Positions 42,084 through 50,349 of a DNA stretch of 64,000 nt are shown one piece after another; the stretch's first letter is position 1; every line of letters starts with the position of its first letter. A model generated the notes under the pieces. The model was not told the DNA's origin and made no database searches. It was given only the letters and a program-made list of their open reading frames with translations. Position numbers and translations under genes: made by a program. The DNA comes from Bordetella genomosp. 8. GTDB taxonomy: Bacteria; Pseudomonadota; Gammaproteobacteria; Burkholderiales; Burkholderiaceae_B. The stretch spans positions 1,178,001 to 1,242,000 of the forward strand of contig NZ_CP021108.1 in the NCBI RefSeq assembly GCF_002119685.1, read 5' to 3'.

Positions 42084-43427
42084 ATGAGCATCCCCCCTTT
42101 ATTCCTGGGACGTCTGCAGTTCATCGCGTGCCTGGCCTTCGTGGCGCTTTTCATGGCGCTGGCGATGGCCTTGTCCTGGCTGCTGCTGTATTTCAAGCTG
42201 CGCGCCCGCGCCACGGGCGACGCCGGCTGGACCGCCGCTTATCGCTTCTGGGTCCGCATTTTTGCCCTGGCTTTCGTGCTTGCGCTGGCATCCGGGGTGC
42301 CGGTGCTGCTGCAGCTCGGCACGATCTGGTCGGGCCTGATGGACAAGATCGGCAATGTGGCCGGCCCCCTGCTGGGTTTCGCCGTGCTGTCGGTATTCGC
42401 CCTGAAATCCTGCTTCCTGGGTGTCATGCTGTTCGGCCAGCGGCGCGTTTCCGAGGCCGTGCACACCCTGTCCGTGCTGATGGTGGCGCTGGGCCACCTG
42501 GCCACCGCCTTCTGGGTGCTGGCGCTGGTGTCGTGGATGCAGACGCCGGACGGTGCGGTCGTGGTGGACGGCCGCTTCCAGATCTACGACTGGGCCAAGG
42601 TGGTGTTCAACCCCTCGCTCGGATGGACGATAGGCTCGACGATGCTGGGCGCGCTGCTGACGGCGGCGTTCCTGATCATGGGCATCACCGCCTGGCAGGC
42701 CCTGCGCCGGCCGCTGGACGACGGCCAGCGCCTGGGTTTCCGGGCCGCCCTGGGCCTGGCCAGCATTTCGGTGGTCCTGCTGGTGCCGGTGGGCATAGGC
42801 ATGGGCAAGATGATCGCCCATTACCAGCCCGCCAAGGCGGCCGCCGCGCTGGCCTATTGGCATGAAGGCGTTGCGCCGGACATGGTCCTGCTTGGCTGGC
42901 CCGATGCCGACCTGGCGGCCAACCGCGGCGCCTGGACGGTGCGGGGCGCGGCCGCGCGCTGGCTGGGCCGCAACGTCAACGGCCATTTCCTCGCCTTGGA
43001 AAACTACGCCAACATGCAGCCGCCAGTGGCGCTGACGTTCTGGTCCTTGCGCATCATCGTTATCCTGGCGGGCCTGATGGCGGGCGTTGCCTGGGCCACC
43101 CTGTTCAAGTTGCGCAAGCGCGGCTTCGATCCCTCCTTCCTTTCGCGGCGCTGGTTGCGCGCCCTGGCGGCGATGACCTTGTCGGGCGGCGCGCTGGTGG
43201 TCTTCGGCTGGGTGTTCACGATCGTCGGCCTGCAGCCTTACGCGGTCAACGGCGCCGTCACCCAGTCGGAAATCCTGGGGGCCGCTTCGCCGCGTTCGCT
43301 GCTATACGGCACCCTGGGCTACGCGCTGCTGTACGGCGTGCTCTTCACGGCTTTCGTGCGCATGCTTTTCCATGCGGCGCGCTACGGCGTGGTGCCGGTG
43401 CGCAAGGCGGCGGGGGCGGCGTCGTGA
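42084..43427 (+). CDS. CydA-like cytochrome bd oxidase subunit I lacking classical haem ligands
   Basis: A 447-residue membrane protein with about nine helices, recognisable as CydA by GRLQF at the start, WMQTPDG (151-157), the Q-loop remnant YQPAKAAAALAYW (247-259) and GW...GLQPY (375-386). By hand alignment with E. coli CydA, key residues are replaced: His19 by Val20, Glu99 by Ala100, Glu107 by Lys108, His186 by Ser185, Glu257 by Leu256, Met393 by Ile325, Glu445 by Ile380 and Arg448 by Leu383. His126 (here 127) and Lys252 (251) remain. So the b558, b595 and d haem ligands appear absent. It is also about 75 residues shorter than E. coli CydA. It overlaps cydB-like by 4 bp. A quinol oxidase role is doubtful. 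Confidence 0.85.
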   Translation: MSIPPLFLGRLQFIACLAFVALFMALAMALSWLLLYFKLRARATGDAGWTAAYRFWVRIFALAFVLALASGVPVLLQLGTIWSGLMDKIGNVAGPLLGFAVLSVFALKSCFLGVMLFGQRRVSEAVHTLSVLMVALGHLATAFWVLALVSWMQTPDGAVVVDGRFQIYDWAKVVFNPSLGWTIGSTMLGALLTAAFLIMGITAWQALRRPLDDGQRLGFRAALGLASISVVLLVPVGIGMGKMIAHYQPAKAAAALAYWHEGVAPDMVLLGWPDADLAANRGAWTVRGAAARWLGRNVNGHFLALENYANMQPPVALTFWSLRIIVILAGLMAGVAWATLFKLRKRGFDPSFLSRRWLRALAAMTLSGGALVVFGWVFTIVGLQPYAVNGAVTQSEILGAASPRSLLYGTLGYALLYGVLFTAFVRMLFHAARYGVVPVRKAAGAAS

Positions 43428-44458
43428 TCGCCACGCTGGCCGCTTCGCTGGGACTCACGCCGGACGATCCGTCGTTCTGGATGCCGCTGGTGTTCATGGG
43501 CATGCTGTTCGTGCTGGTGGTGGCGGGGACGGTGCTGGACGGGTTCGACCTGGGCGTGGGCATCCTGCTGCAGCTGGCGCCGGCCGAGGAACGCGGCCGC
43601 ATGCTGGGACTGCTGAGTCCATGGCGCGATGCCAACGAATTCTGGCTGCTGCTGGGCATAGGGCTGTTCGCGGCGGCATTCCCGTTCGCCTGGGGTACGG
43701 TGCTGGGGCAGCTTTACGCGCCCCTGACGCTGATGGTGCTGGGGGTGGTCCTGCGCAGCGTGTCCTATGAATTCCGCTTGCGCGCCCGGACGGAATCCAA
43801 GCCGCGCTGGGTGACGGCGTTCTGGATCGGATCGCTCATGACGGCCTTCGGACAGGGCATGGCACTGGGCCGCATCGCGACCGGCTACCAGAACACCGCC
43901 GGCTATCACGGATTTTCCCTGTTCGTCGGGCTCTGCGCGGTGGCGGCCTATGTGCTGTTGGGCGCCACCTGGCTGACGATGCGGGTGGATGGCGACCTGC
44001 AGCGCCGCGCGGTGAATTGGGCGCGCCACGCGATCCGCTGGACCGCCGCCGGCATGGTGGCGATCGCCGTCACGCTGGGCCTGGCCAACGCAGGCATCTT
44101 CTACAAGTGGAGCAACCTGGCCCACCTGGGCCTGGCGGTCGGCGTGTGGGTGGCGATGCTGCTGGGCTTTGTCGGCACCGAAATGGTCCTGACCCGGTTG
44201 CCGCGCCATGCGGAGCGTTTCAGCTGGGTGCCTTTCGTCACTTGCGTGGGCCTGTTCCTGCTGATGCTGGGCGGCCTGGCCTACAGCCTGTTCCCGTTCC
44301 TGATCCTGGACGACATGACCCTGTGGGACGGCGCCGCGTCGCTGGGCTCGATGCGGCTGGTGTTGTCGGGCGCCATCGTCGCCATCCCGCTGATCCTGGT
44401 CTTCAACATCCTGGCGTACCGCTCGGTGTTCGGCAAGGCTCGCCGGGCGCGGAACTGA
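43424..44458 (+). CDS. CydB-like cytochrome bd oxidase subunit II
   Basis: A 344-residue membrane protein with about eight to nine helices. The family landmark DGFDLGVG is intact (Asp39-Asp42), and WRDANEFWLLLGIGLFAAAFP matches the second conserved segment, with Trp57 of E. coli replaced by Arg but Asp58 and Asn60 kept. SVSYEFR and GSLMTAFGQGMALG follow. The start is GTG at 43424, overlapping the cydA-like stop (GTGA), so translation is coupled. No cydX-sized frame follows: the histidine kinase stop is only 6 bp away on the other strand. The subunit is far more conserved than its partner, which suggests the pair is functional, not decaying. Confidence 0.88.
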   Translation: MIATLAASLGLTPDDPSFWMPLVFMGMLFVLVVAGTVLDGFDLGVGILLQLAPAEERGRMLGLLSPWRDANEFWLLLGIGLFAAAFPFAWGTVLGQLYAPLTLMVLGVVLRSVSYEFRLRARTESKPRWVTAFWIGSLMTAFGQGMALGRIATGYQNTAGYHGFSLFVGLCAVAAYVLLGATWLTMRVDGDLQRRAVNWARHAIRWTAAGMVAIAVTLGLANAGIFYKWSNLAHLGLAVGVWVAMLLGFVGTEMVLTRLPRHAERFSWVPFVTCVGLFLLMLGGLAYSLFPFLILDDMTLWDGAASLGSMRLVLSGAIVAIPLILVFNILAYRSVFGKARRARN

Positions 44459-44464
44459 AGGGGC

Positions 44465-45928
44465 TCAGTTCCGCAGCGGCAGGACGATCTCCACGCTCAG
44501 GCCGCCCCACGGCGCGCTGCCCAGCGCCAGCGTGCCGCCATGCGCGCGCGTGATGGCGTCGGCCAGCGCCAGGCCCAGGCCGACATTGCCCGTCCGGGTG
44601 CGGGCGTCGTCCAGCCGGGCAAAAGGACGCAGTGCCTCGGCGCGTCGCTCCGCCGGTATGCCGGGCCCGTGATCCGCCACGCGCAGTACCGCGTTGCCGT
44701 CCTGTTCCGCCAGCGAGACCTCCACCGGCGGCGCGCCATGATGCAGGGCGTTGGCGATCAGGTTGTCCAGCAGGCGCGCCAGCGCTACCGCGTCGCCCTG
44801 CACCGTGATGGCAGGATCGCTGTCCATGCGCAACTCCACCGGCGATCCCGCGCCCTGCCAGCCCTGCACCCGCTCCGTCAGCCATTCGGCCAGGGGGATG
44901 GGCGCATAACGGTAGCCGGCCGGATCGGTGCCGCGCACGAAACCGATGAACTGGTCGACCATGTATTGCATGTCGTGCAGGTCCTTGCGCAAGCCTTCGG
45001 TCAAGGCCACGTCGTCGGACATTTCGATGCGCAGCCACATGCGGGACAGGGGCGCCTTGAGGTCGTGCGGCAGCCCTGCCAGCAAGGTGCGCCTGACCGA
45101 TTCCGACTCCTGCAGGGCGTCCAGCATGGCGTTGAAGCGCTCCCCCAGCACGCGCGTTTCGTGCGGACCGGACGGTTCGACGCGCTGCGGCTGGCCGGCG
45201 GCCAGTTTGTCCGCGGCTTCCGCCAGGCGCGTGATCGGCCGCGTGATGTGCCACGAGAATCCACCCGCCAATATCAGCACCACGCCGAACACCGCCAGCC
45301 AGGTGATCACCAGGGGCGTGGCCAGCGGCGGGTCCAGGCGGTCCAGCGGGATGACCAGCCATTCGCGCAGCTGCGGCGTGTCTTCGCTGGTCGGATTGGG
45401 CGCCAGCGAGATGAACATCTCCGGACGCGGGCCGCGGGACAGCGCCACGCGCGTACCGTCGTTCAGGCGTTCGTTGAGTTGCCGCACCAGTCCGCGCAGG
45501 TCGCGGCGGATGTCGTCCTCCGGGCCGTCGGGGCGCTGGCGGCGGTACTCGCGCAGCTCGGCCAGCCGGGCTTCGCGGTCGGCGTCGGACGCGTCGTCGC
45601 GCAGCGGGGGCGGCGGCAAACCGCCGCGGTGAAAGCGGGCCAGTTGCGCCTCGGCCGGCAGGGATCGCGCCCAGAGATGCCATTGGCCGCCGGAAGCGTC
45701 GCGAACGAAGCTGGAGCGGTCTTCCGCCGGCACTTCGGACAGCGCCGCGCGCAGCGTGCGTATGGTCGTGACGATGTAGTCCATCACCACGTCGCTGATG
45801 AAGCGTTCGCGGTAGTGCGAACCGACGGCCAGCGTGCCGGCCTGCGCCACCAGCAGGCAGCCCAGCACCAGCAGGATCAGTCGAGTGCGCAAGGAACGCG
45901 GCAGCAATGACCGCGGCGAAAACTTCAT
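44465..45928 (-). CDS. EnvZ-type sensor histidine kinase
   Basis: A 487-residue inner-membrane kinase. N-terminal helix (RTRLILLVLGCLLVAQAGTLAVGSHYRERFI), periplasmic region of about 190 residues with an Arg/Asp-rich stretch, second helix (WLAVFGVVLILAGGFSW), HAMP, then an H-box with His288 in GLPHDLKAPLSRMWLRIEM. Further motifs are the N-box LIANALHHG, DHGPGIP, and GLGLALADAITRAHGG. The phosphorylation-box and HAMP layout are EnvZ-like. The start at 45928 overlaps the regulator's stop by 1 bp (TGATG). It is the second gene of the pair and its stop faces the CydB-like gene. The signal is unknown. Confidence 0.88.
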   Translation of the reverse strand: MKFSPRSLLPRSLRTRLILLVLGCLLVAQAGTLAVGSHYRERFISDVVMDYIVTTIRTLRAALSEVPAEDRSSFVRDASGGQWHLWARSLPAEAQLARFHRGGLPPPPLRDDASDADREARLAELREYRRQRPDGPEDDIRRDLRGLVRQLNERLNDGTRVALSRGPRPEMFISLAPNPTSEDTPQLREWLVIPLDRLDPPLATPLVITWLAVFGVVLILAGGFSWHITRPITRLAEAADKLAAGQPQRVEPSGPHETRVLGERFNAMLDALQESESVRRTLLAGLPHDLKAPLSRMWLRIEMSDDVALTEGLRKDLHDMQYMVDQFIGFVRGTDPAGYRYAPIPLAEWLTERVQGWQGAGSPVELRMDSDPAITVQGDAVALARLLDNLIANALHHGAPPVEVSLAEQDGNAVLRVADHGPGIPAERRAEALRPFARLDDARTRTGNVGLGLALADAITRAHGGTLALGSAPWGGLSVEIVLPLRN

Positions 45929-46629
45929 CACGGCGAAAAGCGATAGCCTATGCCCCACACCGTCTGTATCCAGCGAGGCTGCTTGGGGTCTTCCTCTATG
46001 GCCCGGCGCAGGCGCAGGATGGCGATGTCGATGGCGCGGTCGTTGCGTTCGCCGGCGTCGTCGTCGCGGGCCAGGGCCAGCAGGCGTTCGCGCGACAGCG
46101 GCTTGCCGGCGTTGCGGACCAGGGCTTCCAGCAGGTTGATTTCACCGCCCGTCAGCTTGACCGCGACGCCGTCGCGCAACAGCTGCCGCGTGGCCGGTTC
46201 GAAGACGAAGGGACCGAAGCTGACCGCGGCGTCGCGCGTCAGCGCCGACGGACCTTTCTTGCGGCGGAGGACGGCTTCGATGCGCGCCAGCAGTTCGCGC
46301 GGGTCGAAGGGCTTGCCCAGGTAGTCGTCGGCGCCGGCCTCCAGGCCGATGATGCGGTCCACGGCTTCGTCGCGGGCGGTCAGCAGGATGACCGGGATGT
46401 CCTCTCCCTGTTCGCGCAGGCGGCGGCAGGCGTCGGCACCGTCGCCGCCGGGCAGCATGCGGTCCAGGACGAGCAGGTCCGGCGCGTATCGGGCGATGCG
46501 CGCCGGCAGGTCGGCGGCGTCGGGCGCCAGCAGGGTGTCGTATCCGTGCCGGTTCAGGTAGTCGGCCAACAACTGCCGCAGGGCGGGGTCGTCGTCGACG
46601 ACCAGCAATTTGGTATGAGGCGTATCCAT
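45928..46629 (-). CDS. OmpR-family response regulator
   Basis: A 233-residue regulator. Receiver domain with acidic residues VDDD, phosphoacceptor Asp56 in LLVLDRMLPGGDG, and LTARDEAVDRIIGLEAGADDYLGKPFDPRELLARIEAVLRR. The winged-helix effector has GGEINLLEALVRNAGKPLSRERLLALAR and NDRAIDIAILRLRRAIEEDPKQPRWIQTVWGIGYRF, closely OmpR-like. The start at 46629 was chosen because the receiver begins about 9 residues later. It comes first in the pair, is divergent from the usher-like gene with 219 bp between starts, and could control that outer-membrane gene; this is inference. Confidence 0.92.
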   Translation of the reverse strand: MDTPHTKLLVVDDDPALRQLLADYLNRHGYDTLLAPDAADLPARIARYAPDLLVLDRMLPGGDGADACRRLREQGEDIPVILLTARDEAVDRIIGLEAGADDYLGKPFDPRELLARIEAVLRRKKGPSALTRDAAVSFGPFVFEPATRQLLRDGVAVKLTGGEINLLEALVRNAGKPLSRERLLALARDDDAGERNDRAIDIAILRLRRAIEEDPKQPRWIQTVWGIGYRFSP

Positions 46630-46848
46630 GTCCGCATATTGCGAGGCCGTCGCCTCGCGGGCAAGGGGAGGAAATGAACTGAAATCGGTAATCGAGGGCA
46701 ACTATAAGGTACAGCAGCGGGCAGGGCCGATTAAAATACGGCGTTCCAGGAGGAGGCGGAATATGTAACGGCCGGGGCGGCGCATTCCGCTACAGCGAGC
46801 CTAGATGCCGCGCGGATGCAGCGCCCCCTGGCACCGGAATTTGGCCTT

Positions 46849-48291
46849 ATGCATTGTTTTGTCTGGCGGCGCGCCTGGCGCGCCGTGCTTGCCGCCTTGG
46901 TGGCTTGCGGCGTCCAGACGGGCGCGCGAGCCGCGCCGGTCCCCGCGATTTCCACGATACCCGTCGAGCACGCCGATCGCCCGGCGCGCGAACCGGTGCT
47001 GCTCGCCCAGAATGATTCGACGCGCGTGTCCGGTCTGCCCGCCCAGGCCGATTCGACGCGCATGCCCGTGTTGCTTGCCCAGGCCGGCCGTGGCCTGGGC
47101 GTGCTGGCGCCCGCGCTGCCCATGCCCGTCAAGCCGCAGGCGCCGGTAGGCGTCACGGCCGAGTTGCTGCCGTGTTCCGTTCCCGAGGCGTCGGCGGAGG
47201 CCGCCGCGCCGGCGGCGGCAGACCCGGCGGGGTCCGCACCGGCCCGGGACGCGGCCTCAGGCCTCCCTCCGGCGAGCAACGAAGCAACCGCCGCGTCATC
47301 TCCGGACGCCCAGGCGGGCGACGACATGCCGGCAAGCGTGATGGAAGGTTGCCCCGTCGTCCCCACCGCGGCTTCGGAGGCGGCGGACGCCACGGCGGGC
47401 GGCCTGGACCTGGACTACGTCCCGTTGCCCCCGGGCTCCACCCCCGTCAAGTGGGGTCGGCCGCTGGGCACCCCGAAACCCTGGTTCTCCAGCGTGACGC
47501 CCGAAGGCGGCATGCAACTGGGCGACCGAAGCCTGACCTACCGCAGCGTCGATGGCCCGTCGGTCTCGCTGGGCAGCCTGACGCCCTTCGCCCCCGCCTG
47601 GAGCAGCGCCGCCACCATAGGCGGCGTACAGGTCTCCAACCTGAGCGCCAGCAGCGACAGCACCGTACCGGAAGGCAAGCTGGGCTATTCGTCCGTGTGG
47701 GGACGCATCAACAACACCGATCCGGCGATGACCGCGGGCGGCGTCCAGTACGGCGTCCCCGCCGGCAGCAATGCCGTGCGCTATGGCCTGACGCCCGACG
47801 TCACGCTGGAAGGGCAGGTCCAAAGCGCGCGCGCCCTGACCACGACCGGCCTGGGCACCACGTATTCGATGGGCGAGTGGGGCACGCTGCAGGGCGGCGC
47901 GACGCAAAGCCATTTCGATGCCGCGCAGGGCTGGCGCTACAACCTGGGCTACAACGTCAAGGTCTTCGATACGGTCAGGTTGGGTTACGGCAATGAATTG
48001 ACCAGCAGCGGCTATGGCGATCTGTCGACCTACCAGGACGGGACCACGGCCACCAGCCAGTTCCGCAACACCTTTTCCGCCGGCGTGCCGATCAGCGGTT
48101 GGGGCGAACTGAGCGGCACCTATTCCGGCCTGCGCGACACCAGCGGCGAGATGCTGGAACGCCGCTATGGCATATCGCAAAGCATGATGCTGTCGCCCAA
48201 TGTCCGCCTGGCCGTGGGCGCCGACCATGACGTGATCACCGGCGACTACGGCGTCAACATGCAGCTGACCATGCCGCTGGGCGGACGCTGA
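46849..48291 (+). CDS. Usher-barrel-like outer-membrane protein
   Basis: A 480-residue exported protein. Signal peptide MHCFVWRRAWRAVLAALVACGVQTGARA (cut near 28). Residues about 30-190 are low-complexity Ala/Pro with a short duplicated LLAQ/DSTR motif. From about 200 the protein is beta-rich, with alternating aromatic and polar residues and usher-like phrases such as AVRYGLTPDVTLEGQVQ, TGLGTTYSMGEWGTLQGGATQS and GWRYNLGYNVKVFDTVRLGYG, and a C-terminal strand ending near MPLGGR. These resemble the second half of FimD-type usher barrels, but the usher N-domain, plug and C-domains are missing. No chaperone or pilin gene is adjacent. It may be a truncated or repurposed usher forming a small pore. 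Confidence 0.65.
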   Translation: MHCFVWRRAWRAVLAALVACGVQTGARAAPVPAISTIPVEHADRPAREPVLLAQNDSTRVSGLPAQADSTRMPVLLAQAGRGLGVLAPALPMPVKPQAPVGVTAELLPCSVPEASAEAAAPAAADPAGSAPARDAASGLPPASNEATAASSPDAQAGDDMPASVMEGCPVVPTAASEAADATAGGLDLDYVPLPPGSTPVKWGRPLGTPKPWFSSVTPEGGMQLGDRSLTYRSVDGPSVSLGSLTPFAPAWSSAATIGGVQVSNLSASSDSTVPEGKLGYSSVWGRINNTDPAMTAGGVQYGVPAGSNAVRYGLTPDVTLEGQVQSARALTTTGLGTTYSMGEWGTLQGGATQSHFDAAQGWRYNLGYNVKVFDTVRLGYGNELTSSGYGDLSTYQDGTTATSQFRNTFSAGVPISGWGELSGTYSGLRDTSGEMLERRYGISQSMMLSPNVRLAVGADHDVITGDYGVNMQLTMPLGGR

Positions 48292-48309
48292 CGGGCCGGC
48301 CCGGCTGCC

Positions 48310-48331
48310 CCGGCCGCCTTGGCGCGGCCGG
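48310..48331 (+). terminator. GC hairpin after the usher-like gene
   Basis: Perfect 8-bp stem CCGGCCGC/GCGGCCGG with loop CTTGGC, 19 bp after the stop codon. No T-run follows, so it may stabilise the mRNA end or act with Rho, not as an intrinsic terminator. Confidence 0.3.
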
Positions 48332-48426
48332 CCATGCCGCCGCGGGTGTCCGCGATGTCCCGGCGCCCGCGCCGCCGCGCCGGCGCTCCTATAAAATGCC
48401 CGCCATGATGCTATCGGCTTTTCTTC

Positions 48427-50253
48427 ATGTCTGACCCGCGCGCCCTGGAAGTCCTGCGGCGCGTTTTCGGCTACGAATCTTTCCGCGGCGAACAGCAGGC
48501 CATCGTCGATCATGTGATCCAGGGTGGCGATGCGCTCGTCCTGATGCCGACCGGCGGCGGCAAGTCGCTGTGCTACCAGGTGCCCTCACTGGTGCGTGAA
48601 GGCACCGGCGTGGTGGTGTCGCCGCTGATCGCGCTGATGCAGGATCAGGTGGATGCGCTGACCGAACTGGGTGTGCGTGCCGCTTTTTTGAATTCCACGC
48701 AGGATTGGCGTGTTGCCCGCGACGTCGAGCGCGCCTTCCTGGATGGAGAGCTCGATCTGCTCTACGTCGCGCCGGAACGCCTGCTGACCGACCGCTGCCT
48801 GGACTTGCTGGACCGTGGCCGCATCGCGCTGTTCGCCATCGACGAAGCGCATTGCGTGTCGCAGTGGGGCCATGACTTCCGGCCGGAATACATGGGGCTG
48901 TCGCTGTTGCACGAGCGCTGGCCGCAGGTGCCGCGCATCGCCCTGACGGCCACCGCCACCGCCGCCACGCGCACCGAAATCGCCCAGCGCCTGGCGCTGG
49001 ACGAAGCCCACCACTTCGTCGCCAGCTTCGACCGTCCCAACATCCGTTATCGCATCGTCGAAAAGAACGAGGTGCGCAAGCAGTTGCTGGACATGATCAG
49101 CACCGAACACGCGGGCGATTCCGGCGTGGTGTACTGCCTGTCGCGCGCCCGGGTCGAGGAAACCGCGGAATTCCTCTGCAACAACGGCGTCCAGGCCTTG
49201 CCGTACCACGCCGGCCTGGGCGCCACCGTGCGCGCGGCCAACCAGTCGCGCTTCCTGCGCGAGGACGGCATCGTCATGGTGGCCACCATCGCCTTCGGCA
49301 TGGGCATAGACAAGCCCGACGTGCGCTTCGTCGCGCACATCGACCTGCCGAAATCGGTGGAAGGCTACTATCAGGAAACCGGACGGGCGGGCCGCGATGG
49401 CTTGCCCGCGACCGCATGGCTGGCCTACGGCCTGCAGGATGTGGTGCAGCAGCGCCGCATGATCGACGAATCGCCGGGCGACGAGGTTTTCAAGCGCAGG
49501 CTGGGCCAGCAGCTGGACGCCATGCTCGGGCTGTGTGAAACCGTGGAGTGCCGGCGCGTGCGCTTGCTGGCGTACTTCGGCCAGCAGATCGGCGCCTGCG
49601 GCAATTGCGATGTCTGCCTGGACCCGCCGCAGGCCTGGGACGGCACGGTGGCGGCGCAGAAGGTGCTGTCGGCCGTGTACCGGCTTTGGAAGGAGCGCGG
49701 CCAGCGCTACGGCGCCGGCCACATCATCGACATCCTGCGCGGCAAGGCCACGGATCGCGTCAACCAATACGGGCATCAGACGCTGTCAGTATTCGGGGTC
49801 GGCGCCGACCTGTCGGATTCGGCTTGGCGCGGCGTGTTGCGGCAGTTGCTGGCGCAGGGACTGCTGGCCGTCGACCATGAAGGCTACGGCACGCTGGCCC
49901 TGACCGAGGCCAGCCGCGCGGTGCTCAAGGGCGAACGGCAGTTGATGCTGCGGCGTGAATCGCCCAAGGCGGCGCGTGCCGCCAAGAGCGCCGGCACGCG
50001 CGGCAGGGCGCCGGCGGTGGAACTGCCGGCCGAGGCCCAGCCGGTGTTCGAAGCGCTGCGCGCCTGGCGGGCCGGCGTGGCCCGCAACCACGGCGTGCCC
50101 GCCTATGTGATTTTCCACGATGCCACACTGCGCGAAATCGCCCTGGCGCGCCCCGACACGGCCGACGAGCTGGGCGGCATCAGCGGCGTGGGCGCGCGCA
50201 AGCTGGAAGCCTACGGCGACGAGATCCTGGAGTGCGTGGCCGGGTTTGCTTGA
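48427..50253 (+). CDS. recQ: ATP-dependent DNA helicase RecQ
   Basis: A 608-residue 3'-5' helicase. Walker [14 protein letters not shown] (Lys46), motif [20 protein letters not shown] (from 138), motif [12 protein letters not shown], the zinc-binding RQC region with [13 protein letters not shown] and [11 protein letters not shown], a winged helix, and an HRDC domain in the last about 80 residues ([29 protein letters not shown]). Length matches E. coli RecQ (609). It acts in recombination and fork repair. It lies 135 bp after the usher-like gene and 96 bp before an unknown gene. Confidence 0.96.
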   Translation: MSDPRALEVLRRVFGYESFRGEQQAIVDHVIQGGDALVLMPTGGGKSLCYQVPSLVREGTGVVVSPLIALMQDQVDALTELGVRAAFLNSTQDWRVARDVERAFLDGELDLLYVAPERLLTDRCLDLLDRGRIALFAIDEAHCVSQWGHDFRPEYMGLSLLHERWPQVPRIALTATATAATRTEIAQRLALDEAHHFVASFDRPNIRYRIVEKNEVRKQLLDMISTEHAGDSGVVYCLSRARVEETAEFLCNNGVQALPYHAGLGATVRAANQSRFLREDGIVMVATIAFGMGIDKPDVRFVAHIDLPKSVEGYYQETGRAGRDGLPATAWLAYGLQDVVQQRRMIDESPGDEVFKRRLGQQLDAMLGLCETVECRRVRLLAYFGQQIGACGNCDVCLDPPQAWDGTVAAQKVLSAVYRLWKERGQRYGAGHIIDILRGKATDRVNQYGHQTLSVFGVGADLSDSAWRGVLRQLLAQGLLAVDHEGYGTLALTEASRAVLKGERQLMLRRESPKAARAAKSAGTRGRAPAVELPAEAQPVFEALRAWRAGVARNHGVPAYVIFHDATLREIALARPDTADELGGISGVGARKLEAYGDEILECVAGFA

Positions 50254-50349
50254 CGGGGAACGGCGCCGCTCCCTGCCGACCGCCTCGGATTGACGCCCCG
50301 CATTCCATGGGCGCAAGATAGCCGGCAAAAGCCACTCCAGGGGGCGGAC

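Noticed and set aside
42084..44458. The cydAB-like pair as a pseudogene.
   Set aside because: Both frames are intact, overlap cleanly by 4 bp and keep family landmarks, and CydB-like is well conserved. Decay would be expected to leave stops or frameshifts.
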